A DNA stretch of 6,245 nt. Origin: an uncultured Bacteroidales bacterium (GTDB lineage Bacteria; Bacteroidota; Bacteroidia; Bacteroidales; Paludibacteraceae). A program made the position numbers and the translations under genes. The notes beneath the pieces are model-generated. The model was not told the DNA's origin and did not search any database. It saw nothing but the letters and a program-made list of their open reading frames with translations. The first letter of the stretch is position 1, and every line of letters starts with the position of its first letter. This document shows, in pieces, positions 1 through 4,462 of this stretch. Location: positions 1 to 6,245 of the forward strand of contig CALCUH010000052.1 in the NCBI GenBank assembly GCA_937907165.1, in the 5' to 3' direction.

Positions 1-40
1 ATGGTACTGCGTATTGTGGGAGAGTAGGTCGCCGCCGTCT
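1..40 (+). rRNA. rrf: 5S ribosomal RNA, 3' end (partial)
   Basis: The first ~38 bases match the conserved 3' part of bacterial 5S rRNA: the GATGGTACTGC-type helix IV/V segment, the GGGAGAGTAGG segment, and a closing GGTCGCCGCC that would form the 3' strand of helix I. The 5' part lies outside the window, so the pairing partner of helix I cannot be checked. The exact mature 3' end is an estimate, set just before the terminator stem at 42. It implies that a 16S-23S-5S operon on the + strand ends here. Confidence 0.9.
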
Positions 41-41
41 T

Positions 42-79
42 AGAGGGGATGTTCCGTAAGGATCGTCCCCTCTTTTTTT
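42..79 (+). terminator. Intrinsic terminator of the rRNA operon
   Basis: AGAGGGGA (42-49) pairs with TCCCCTCT (66-73). The stem continues inward with one T-T mismatch (TCC 53-55 with GGA 60-62) to a GTAA loop, a GNRA-type tetraloop. Seven T residues (73-79) follow. It lies a few bases after the 5S end and fits a strong rRNA operon terminator. Confidence 0.93.
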
Positions 80-315
80 GCCTCTATGAGAGGACGAACC
101 GTTTTCTGGACCTTCTTCGAACACTGTTAATCCTTCCCTCCAACCAAGGTATTAAAATCAGTTTGCATTGTTTTAATGTCTCTCTTAACATGAGGTAGGG
201 GTGACGCCATGTACTAAAAAGGGGGAGAATTTTTGCTTTTTCCCGTAGTTGTAATAAAATCATAAAAAATATATGAAAAAAACACCTTTTATGTTACTGA
301 TTCAACGAAATTTAC
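80..315. other. Gene-free spacer between rRNA operon and infC promoter
   Basis: No credible coding frame is seen on either strand. The stretch becomes increasingly AT-rich toward the infC promoter. Two weak inverted repeats are present: ATTAAAA (151-157) with TTTTAAT (171-177), and GGGAGAA (223-229) with TTTTCCC (238-244, one G-T pair). Neither is followed by a T-run on the + strand, and I assign them no function. Confidence 0.6.
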
Positions 316-323
316 TAAATTTG
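316..323 (+). promoter_or_regulatory. Bacteroides-type -7 promoter element for infC-rpmI-rplT
   Basis: TAAATTTG is an exact match to the Bacteroidota -7 consensus TAnnTTTG. About 20 bp upstream there is only a poor -33 match (TGTT at 292-295). Transcription would begin near 327-331, giving a leader of roughly 100 nt before infC. The position, just upstream of a translation operon and after a terminator, supports it; the start site itself is inferred. Confidence 0.6.
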
Positions 324-349
324 CGGTCGATTTTGAGCTAAAAAAGAAA

Positions 350-401
350 CGAGTGTGTGAAATCACTTGTTCGGATTGCTTCAAAATATTGATAGTCAAT
401 A
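350..401 (+). promoter_or_regulatory. Two small stem-loops in the infC leader
   Basis: CGAGTG (350-355) can pair with CACTTG (364-369, one G-T pair) around an 8-nt loop. TATTGA (387-392) pairs perfectly with TCAATA (396-401) around the 3-nt loop TAG. The second hairpin ends 16 nt before the Shine-Dalgarno. They may shape ribosome access to infC, but both are short and chance occurrence in AT-rich DNA is possible. Confidence 0.3.
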
Positions 402-417
402 CGTTTAACTAATTAAT

Positions 418-423
418 AGGAGG
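418..423 (+). promoter_or_regulatory. Strong Shine-Dalgarno that fixes the infC start
   Basis: AGGAGG is a perfect anti-16S match, ending 9 nt before the ATC codon at 433. It is 42 nt from the GTG at 466, far too distant to serve that codon. No comparable motif precedes the other genes in this window, as expected for Bacteroidota, so its presence here is notable and argues for initiation at 433. Confidence 0.75.
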
Positions 424-432
424 AAATAAGTT

Positions 433-1014
433 ATCGCAACAAAACCTTTTATAAAGAGAACAGATGTGAAAGCGCCAGGTGCAAATAAAGATAATGGCAC
501 AGGTAAAGAAACGCATCGCATCAATGATCGGATCCGTGAGAGCGAGGTTCGTCTTGTCGGAGACAATGTCGAACAAGGAGTTTATCCCATCGAGGAAGCG
601 CTTCGTATTGCCGAAGAGCAGGAATTGGATTTGATTGAAATTTCTCCGAACGCAGTGCCTCCTGTTTGTAGAGTCGCTGACTATCAAAAATTTTTATACC
701 AACAGAAGAAGAAGGAGAAAGAGATGAAAGCCAAAGCCACTAAGGTGGTGGTGAAGGAGATTCGTTTCGGACCTCAGACCGATGACCATGACTACGACTT
801 TAAGTTGAAGCATGCGATCGGATTCCTTCAAGAAGGCGCAAAATTAAAAGCGTATGTGTTCTTTAAGGGTCGTTCCATCTTATTCAAGGAACAAGGTGAA
901 GTTCTCTTGCTGAGATTTGCTAATGATCTTGAGGAGTACGCTAAGGTTGACCAGCTTCCTCAGTTGGAAGGTAAGAGAATGATCATTCAACTTTCGCCGA
1001 AGAAAAAGAAATAA
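433..1014 (+). CDS. infC: Translation initiation factor IF-3, non-AUG (ATC) start
   Basis: IF-3 binds the 30S subunit, prevents early 50S joining and checks the start codon and initiator tRNA. The protein shows both family domains: the N-terminal domain from about residue 28 (HRINDRIRESEVRLV), the signature DYQKFLY (residues 83-89), a lysine-rich helical linker (about 90-105), and a C-terminal domain with KEIRFGPQTDDHDY and KAYVFFKGRS. I place the start at ATC 433, not at GTG 466, because AGGAGG sits 9 nt upstream and the frame stays open back to a TAA at 427. This gives 193 residues with an extra N-terminus beginning MATKPFIKR. Known: infC often uses AUU or AUC so that IF-3 represses its own translation; the same control is inferred here. 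It is the first gene of infC-rpmI-rplT. Confidence 0.95.
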   Translation: MATKPFIKRTDVKAPGANKDNGTGKETHRINDRIRESEVRLVGDNVEQGVYPIEEALRIAEEQELDLIEISPNAVPPVCRVADYQKFLYQQKKKEKEMKAKATKVVVKEIRFGPQTDDHDYDFKLKHAIGFLQEGAKLKAYVFFKGRSILFKEQGEVLLLRFANDLEEYAKVDQLPQLEGKRMIIQLSPKKKK

Positions 1015-1053
1015 GGAATTTCTTAATACATAGTTTAATTAAATAATACAAAA

Positions 1054-1251
1054 ATGCCAAAAGTAAAGACTAATTCCGGTGCCAAAAAGAGGTTTGCCCT
1101 TACCGGATCAGGAAAGATTAAGAGAAAGCATGCGTTCAAACGTCACATTTTGACGAAGAAGTCTAAAAAGCAGAAGTTGAACCTTACTCACGACGCAATT
1201 GTTGCTACGGCTAACATGAAGAGCGTTAGAGAGATGCTTTGCTTACGTTAA
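1054..1251 (+). CDS. rpmI: 50S ribosomal protein L35
   Basis: The 65-residue, highly basic protein has the L35 pattern throughout: an N-terminal MPKVKTNSGAKKRF, the central GSGKIKRKHAFKRHILTKK stretch and a C-terminal REMLCLR. Its length is typical for the family. L35 is a small component of the large ribosomal subunit. It lies 39 bp after infC, in an AT-rich gap without a terminator, so co-transcription is expected. There is no Shine-Dalgarno; the leader AATACAAAA is A-rich, the common Bacteroidota pattern. Nothing is unusual in the protein. Confidence 0.97.
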   Translation: MPKVKTNSGAKKRFALTGSGKIKRKHAFKRHILTKKSKKQKLNLTHDAIVATANMKSVREMLCLR

Positions 1252-1272
1252 AACTTAGTATTAATCGAATGT

Positions 1273-1306
1273 TTAGCACAAAGTTCTCATTCAATTGAGG
1301 CGCTAA
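1273..1306 (+). promoter_or_regulatory. Stem-loop in the rpmI-rplT spacer, possible translational control site
   Basis: In the 76-bp gap before rplT, TTAGC (1273-1277) pairs with GCTAA (1302-1306). An inner hairpin, CTCA (1286-1289) with TGAG (1296-1299), has the loop TTCAAT. L20 is known in E. coli and in Firmicutes to repress its own operon by binding mRNA structures, so a structured leader here is plausible. No T-run follows, so it is not a terminator. The similarity to known L20 sites has not been established. Confidence 0.3.
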
Positions 1307-1327
1307 CAGTCACAAAAATTTAAAGAA

Positions 1328-1678
1328 ATGCCAAGATCAGTAAATCACGTTGCTTCTAGAGCAAAGAGAAAGAAAATTTTGAAACTCACCAGAGGTTACT
1401 ATGGTGCAAGAAAGAACGTTTGGACAGTCGCAAAGAATACTTGGGAGAAAGGTCTTCTTTACGCTTACCGCGATCGTAAGAACAAAAAACGCAACTTCCG
1501 CGCATTGTGGATTCAACGTATTAATGCGGCCGCTCGTTTGGAGGGTATGTCTTACTCACAGTTGATGGGCGCTATCCACAAATCAGGAATCGAAATGAAC
1601 CGTAAGGTGTTGGCTGATTTAGCCATGAACCAACCTGAGGCTTTCAAAGCGGTTGTTGACAAAGTAAAGAACGCTTAA
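1328..1678 (+). CDS. rplT: 50S ribosomal protein L20
   Basis: The 116-residue basic protein matches L20 from end to end: the N-terminal MPRSVNHVASRAKRKKILKLTRGYYG, the long basic helix segment with ENVWT-like KNVWTVAKNTWEKG, RDRKNKKRNFRALWIQRINAAAR, and the C-terminal globular part GMSYSQLMGAIHKSGIEMNRKVLADLA. L20 binds 23S rRNA early in 50S assembly and in several bacteria also represses its own operon. It is the last gene of the operon; a strong terminator begins about 20 bp after the stop. The start has an A-rich leader (TTTAAAGAA) and no clear Shine-Dalgarno. Confidence 0.98.
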   Translation: MPRSVNHVASRAKRKKILKLTRGYYGARKNVWTVAKNTWEKGLLYAYRDRKNKKRNFRALWIQRINAAARLEGMSYSQLMGAIHKSGIEMNRKVLADLAMNQPEAFKAVVDKVKNA

Positions 1679-1698
1679 TCGTTTTCTACTATAACAAG

Positions 1699-1729
1699 AA
1701 AAGGTCTCCTTTCGAGGGAGACCTTTTTT
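1699..1729 (+). terminator. Intrinsic terminator of infC-rpmI-rplT
   Basis: AAGGTCTCC (1701-1709) pairs with GGAGACCTT (1717-1725). Further A residues (1699-1700) pair into the T-run, the loop is centred on TTCGA, and six T residues (1724-1729) follow. It starts 20 bp after the rplT stop codon. Confidence 0.93.
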
Positions 1730-1769
1730 ATTTGTTTTAGAATAGTTAGAATAACTTAATCGCTGCCGT

Positions 1770-1806
1770 AAAAACAGAACAGGAGGACTTAGAAAGCCCT
1801 CCTGTT
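1770..1806 (-). terminator. Terminator of the small acidic protein gene
   Basis: A perfect 9-bp stem, AACAGGAGG (1778-1786) with CCTCCTGTT (1798-1806), has an 11-nt loop. Read on the - strand, a few bases separate the stem from a run of five T (complement of A 1770-1774). It lies 64 bp beyond the stop of the - strand gene at 1871 and faces the rplT terminator. On the + strand the tail is only TTTCGTTT, so it would be at best a weak terminator in that direction. Confidence 0.65.
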
Positions 1807-1870
1807 TCGTTTACACCCTACCTTATAGGTGAAACATTAACTTGTTATTAACTTACCCTCTCGGTCAACA

Positions 1871-2101
1871 TTACTCGTAATAAGTTTGTTGTTCCTCTGA
1901 GGATGTGAACTCACTCCTGATGGATGAGAACAATTGCTCATCTCCAAGATTTTCTTCTACAGGCTCCTGAAGCACCATGTCTGGCTCTGGCTCAGCATTC
2001 TCTGCACTAACTACGCACGTGTTATTTAAGTGCTCTTGATAGATAAATGCAGCTGCGGCACATACACCCAACACTGCGAAAATTGCGATTCCTTTTTTCA
2101 T
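1871..2101 (-). CDS. Small acidic membrane-anchored or secreted protein, unknown function
   Basis: I do not recognise this 76-residue protein. It has a short basic N-terminus (MKKG) and a hydrophobic segment at residues 5-21, which reads as a signal peptide or single membrane anchor. After residue 22 the chain is strongly acidic: about 14 Asp/Glu against one Arg. Two Cys are present (14 and 29). The general plan, and the ENAEPEP stretch at 34-40, faintly recall short NVEALA-type peptides of Bacteroidales, but this is a weak resemblance. Support for a real gene comes from its own promoter elements, a well-placed terminator and a plausible export signal. The ATG at 2101 has no Shine-Dalgarno. 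It is a single-gene unit convergent with rplT. Confidence 0.7.
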   Translation of the reverse strand: MKKGIAIFAVLGVCAAAAFIYQEHLNNTCVVSAENAEPEPDMVLQEPVEENLGDEQLFSSIRSEFTSSEEQQTYYE

Positions 2102-2108
2102 GGCCGTA

Positions 2109-2116
2109 CAAATTTA
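2109..2116 (-). promoter_or_regulatory. Proximal -7 element, nearly touching the start codon
   Basis: Read on the - strand this is TAAATTTG, an exact TAnnTTTG match. Twenty bp upstream the -33 position reads CTTT, or TTTT at 19 bp, a partial match to TTTG. Only seven bases separate the box from the ATG at 2101, so transcription from it would start within a few bases of the start codon and yield a leaderless or almost leaderless mRNA. Confidence 0.45.
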
Positions 2117-2142
2117 GTTCAACATACACATTAATAAAAGCC

Positions 2143-2160
2143 GTGTGATTTGCATCACAC
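2143..2160. promoter_or_regulatory. Perfect 18-bp palindrome: candidate CRP/FNR-type operator or 5' RNA hairpin
   Basis: GTGTGAT (2143-2149) and ATCACAC (2154-2160) are exact inverted repeats around TTGC. The core TGTGA-N6-TCACA equals the E. coli CRP half-site arrangement. It sits just downstream of the distal promoter and about 45 bp upstream of the start expected from the proximal promoter, so it could repress one and activate the other. As RNA on the - strand it would fold into a 7-bp stem with a GCAA (GNRA) tetraloop. The binding factor is unknown. Confidence 0.6.
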
Positions 2161-2165
2161 ATATT

Positions 2166-2197
2166 CAAACATAGCAATTTTTTTCTCTAAATGCAAA
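2166..2197 (-). promoter_or_regulatory. Distal promoter with complete -33 and -7 elements
   Basis: On the - strand TTTG (2197-2194) is followed after exactly 20 bp by TATGTTTG (2173-2166). These are full matches to the Bacteroidota -33 (TTTG) and -7 (TAnnTTTG) elements at the usual spacing, making this the best-formed promoter in the window. Transcription would start near 2159-2163, at the edge of the palindrome, giving a leader of about 60 nt for the small acidic protein gene. Confidence 0.65.
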
Positions 2198-2578
2198 TAT
2201 GTAACTCTCAAAATCGGCTACGACCTTGAATTATTACCTAGTCATAATTTAACATAATTTTACATTCATTTATCCCTGCAATATAATTCAACTTGTATTT
2301 ATATGTGTATTTATTGATTATAATCTATTTTAAAAGTCTATTGTTTGAACTCCCCAAAACGTATGTATGCAATCATTATAAGATTTTATGTATGGATACG
2401 AATGAGCAAGAACCTCCTTTGCTTTGCAGTGTTGGTATTGAAACCTTGTGCCGCTTATTCGGATCCGATGCAACTTTTTTTTACGCAATTCTCCCTTCAT
2501 ACTTCTCTGACTATCATTCGTTAAATATTCCATGATTAAAAAAAATTGCAAAAGGGATGTCAAATAAAACTTTTTCAT
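2198..2578. other. AT-rich stretch without a supported gene
   Basis: The stretch is visibly AT-rich, especially 2220-2340. An open + strand frame of 48 codons runs from ATG 2392 to 2535 with no ribosome site or promoter, and its translation (starting MDTNEQEPPLLC) resembles nothing I know. An opposing frame over 2330-2578 is equally unconvincing. A 10-bp perfect palindrome, TCGGATCCGA (2459-2468), is followed by a run of eight T (2475-2482), but no stable stem precedes that run. It may be an old gene remnant; I cannot tell. Confidence 0.5.
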
Positions 2579-2586
2579 TAAGTTTG
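2579..2586 (+). promoter_or_regulatory. -7 promoter element for the CBM6-CE1 esterase gene
   Basis: TAAGTTTG is an exact match to TAnnTTTG, 48 bp upstream of the ATG at 2635. No good TTTG is found at the -33 position (GGAT at 20 bp). The predicted transcript would have a leader of about 45 nt. The weak -33 may mean dependence on an activator, but no operator is evident. Confidence 0.55.
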
Positions 2587-2634
2587 TGCATTATTACACA
2601 TCTATAGAGAACAAACCATAAACACAAATAAACC

Positions 2635-4206
2635 ATGAACAAAAATGTATTGAGATTATTATGTCTGTCGATTTGTGGTTGGATGACTTCAACCTTGATG
2701 ACTGCGGTTGCTCAGACCGCTTTTAATGGCACTCCTTCCGAAATTCCCGGAAAAATTGAAGCGGAAAATTTCGATGAAGGTGGTGAGGGTGTCGCTTATC
2801 ATGATGCTGATGAGGAGAACAAGGAGGCTGGCGCTCGTTTAGACGAAGGCGTTGACGTTAAGTCTGAAGGCGGACGTACATGCATTGGATGGACACAGGA
2901 GGGCGAATGGCTAGCTTATACGGTGGATGTGAAGGAGACTTCGCAATTTAAGTACACCTTGTCCGCTGCCACTGATAACAACAGCGCATCATTCCATTTC
3001 GAGATTGACGGGGAGAAAATCAGTTCCACGAAAACGGTGGGAAGTACGGGTGATTGGTCTACCTATAAAGAGGTAACTGGTACCACAAAGGAGATATCAG
3101 CGGGCAAACATGTGCTTAAGTTGGTGATCGACGGTTCCTATTTCGACGTCGACTGGTTCTCCTTCGAACCTTATTTTGAGCTGAAGGCCGTGAATTTCTT
3201 CAAAGATGGTAAAGTGGTCTACGCTAATGAGGAATTGATGGACAGTATCTATATCAGAGGCGGTTCCACTTACGCTAGCAAGAATAACCAAATTTGTTAT
3301 TCCGTGGAAGGCGTATTGGATAGCGTTGTGTTCAATGTGAAAACTACTGGTGAAAACGGTTTGGTTACCGACGATTATGTATACGATGCGAATATCTCTT
3401 ACCGCGACATCAATGTCAATCCATGCAGCCAACAGGGTACAATTGTGAAAGAGACTTATGGCATCGGCAATGGAACCAATACCTGTTATGTGTACTTGCC
3501 TTACGGATATGACAGTAGCAAAAAGTACAACATCTTCTATTTGATGCATGGTGGAGGTGAGGATGAAAACACTTTGTTCATCAGCAAATCTTCCGGAACC
3601 GAAATTCAGAATGTATTTGACCACTTGATTCAAGACGGAACGATCGAGCCTACCATCGTGGTGACTCCAACCTTCAACAAATGCTCTGCAGAGACATTCT
3701 GGCAGGAGTTAAGACAATATTTGCTTGCCTACATAGAGGGTAAGTATTCCACTTACGCTGAAGGTACCACGATAGATGATTTCAAAAAATCACGTATGCA
3801 CAGAGCTTACGGAGGCTTCTCCATGGGAGGTGTCTCCACTTGGGCTAATTTCGAGAACAATCTAGATATTATTGGCTATTTCATGCCTCTTAGTGGTGAC
3901 TATTGGGGTGCTAATGATGCGAATTCCAAGGCGTCGAAATTGAATAGCGTTGTCGAAAATTCCGGATTGGCGGATAACCAATTCGCCATCTTCTGTGCTA
4001 CAGGTAATGATGATATTGCATACCCTAATGTGAACCCTCAAATCGAGGCTATGAAGAGCCAACCGCATTTTCACTATACGGCAGACTTCAATGAGGGAAA
4101 TCTTTACTTCTTGGTAGCGCCTGGTAAGACGCACTATTGGGGATATGTGAGACATTATGTGGGTCTCGCATTGCCATACTTCTTCCATAAGGATTTCATC
4201 GAGTAA
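2635..4206 (+). CDS. Secreted CBM6-CE1 feruloyl esterase (XynY-type)
   Basis: The enzyme probably cleaves ferulate esters from arabinoxylan outside the cytoplasm. Of its 523 residues, 1-26 form a signal peptide (hydrophobic 6-25, likely cut after AVA, no lipobox). Residues ~36-178 are a CBM6-like xylan-binding domain (IPGKIEAENFD, CIGWTQEGEWLAY, FDVDWFSFEP). A linker region of unclear fold follows (~180-262). Residues ~263-519 form a CE1 esterase fold with HGGGED (305-310, oxyanion region), nucleophile Ser396 in GGFSMGG, Asp460 in GNDD and His500 in GKTH. The Ser-Asp and Ser-His spacings (64 and 104) agree, from memory, with the feruloyl esterase domain of Clostridium thermocellum XynY, as do MPLSGDYW and YFLVAPG. 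Acetylxylan esterase activity is the main alternative. No SusC/SusD or glycosidase gene is adjacent. The leader is A-rich without Shine-Dalgarno. Confidence 0.88.
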   Translation: MNKNVLRLLCLSICGWMTSTLMTAVAQTAFNGTPSEIPGKIEAENFDEGGEGVAYHDADEENKEAGARLDEGVDVKSEGGRTCIGWTQEGEWLAYTVDVKETSQFKYTLSAATDNNSASFHFEIDGEKISSTKTVGSTGDWSTYKEVTGTTKEISAGKHVLKLVIDGSYFDVDWFSFEPYFELKAVNFFKDGKVVYANEELMDSIYIRGGSTYASKNNQICYSVEGVLDSVVFNVKTTGENGLVTDDYVYDANISYRDINVNPCSQQGTIVKETYGIGNGTNTCYVYLPYGYDSSKKYNIFYLMHGGGEDENTLFISKSSGTEIQNVFDHLIQDGTIEPTIVVTPTFNKCSAETFWQELRQYLLAYIEGKYSTYAEGTTIDDFKKSRMHRAYGGFSMGGVSTWANFENNLDIIGYFMPLSGDYWGANDANSKASKLNSVVENSGLADNQFAIFCATGNDDIAYPNVNPQIEAMKSQPHFHYTADFNEGNLYFLVAPGKTHYWGYVRHYVGLALPYFFHKDFIE

Positions 4207-4229
4207 ATATCTTTTCATCCAAAGGTTAG

Positions 4230-4264
4230 AAGGCTCCGATGGCTATAGGCTGTCGGAGCTTTTT
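4230..4264 (+). terminator. Terminator of the esterase gene
   Basis: GCTCCGA (4233-4239) pairs with TCGGAGC (4253-4259). Further pairs on the outside (AAG 4230-4232 with TTT 4260-4262, one G-T) lengthen the stem. The loop is about 13 nt and a run of five T (4260-4264) completes it. It begins 24 bp after the esterase stop codon. Confidence 0.85.
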
Positions 4265-4403
4265 GCTTTGCAAAAGGATGTGATTTTATATGATTTTTTG
4301 ATGGAGAATAAACGTTCGTTCTGCGAATTGTTCGCTTTGTGAAGATTATATAATTTCGATTGCGGGTTTTGCAGCCTAATGAATTAGCTTGTGATAATGG
4401 ATT
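4265..4403. other. Short AT-rich gap between convergent genes
   Basis: No gene is supported. A small perfect hairpin, GCGAA-TTG-TTCGC (4323-4335), overlaps an alternative one, TTCG (4315-4318) with CGAA (4324-4327). AGCCTAAT (4373-4380) and ATTAGCT (4383-4389) form a bulged inverted repeat. None has a T-run in a useful place. Confidence 0.45.
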
Positions 4404-4438
4404 AAAAAATAAAGGCGATTAATTAAAACCGCCTTTAT
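4404..4438 (-). terminator. Terminator of thrS
   Basis: On the - strand a perfect 9-bp stem (ATAAAGGCG 4409-4417 with CGCCTTTAT 4430-4438) and a 12-nt AT-rich loop run into a T-rich tail, the complement of the A-run 4404-4409. It lies 24 bp after the thrS stop and faces the esterase terminator. Confidence 0.88.
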
Positions 4439-4462
4439 CCATTTATTTAGAAAGTTAATGAA

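Noticed and set aside
409..687. 92-codon - strand frame opposite infC
   Set aside because: It overlaps the infC leader and coding region and has no promoter or family resemblance.
466..1014. infC start at GTG 466
   Set aside because: It has no ribosome binding site, while the perfect AGGAGG is correctly spaced from ATC 433 in the same frame.
2330..2578. 82-codon - strand frame upstream of the esterase
   Set aside because: It is low-complexity and basic with no known pattern, and its start lies next to the esterase promoter.
3097..3633. 178-codon - strand frame inside the esterase gene
   Set aside because: Antisense shadow of a gene with clear domains and catalytic residues.
3862..4218. 118-codon - strand frame at the end of the esterase gene
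   Set aside because: Antisense shadow across the conserved CE1 C-terminus.
4157..4342. 61-codon + strand frame crossing the esterase stop and its terminator
   Set aside because: It overlaps a gene in another frame and reads through a terminator hairpin, so it is not coding.
4250..4360. Loose direct repeat of GCTTTG-containing segments near 4265 and 4334
   Set aside because: The similarity is imperfect, AT-rich and short; chance is the simplest explanation.
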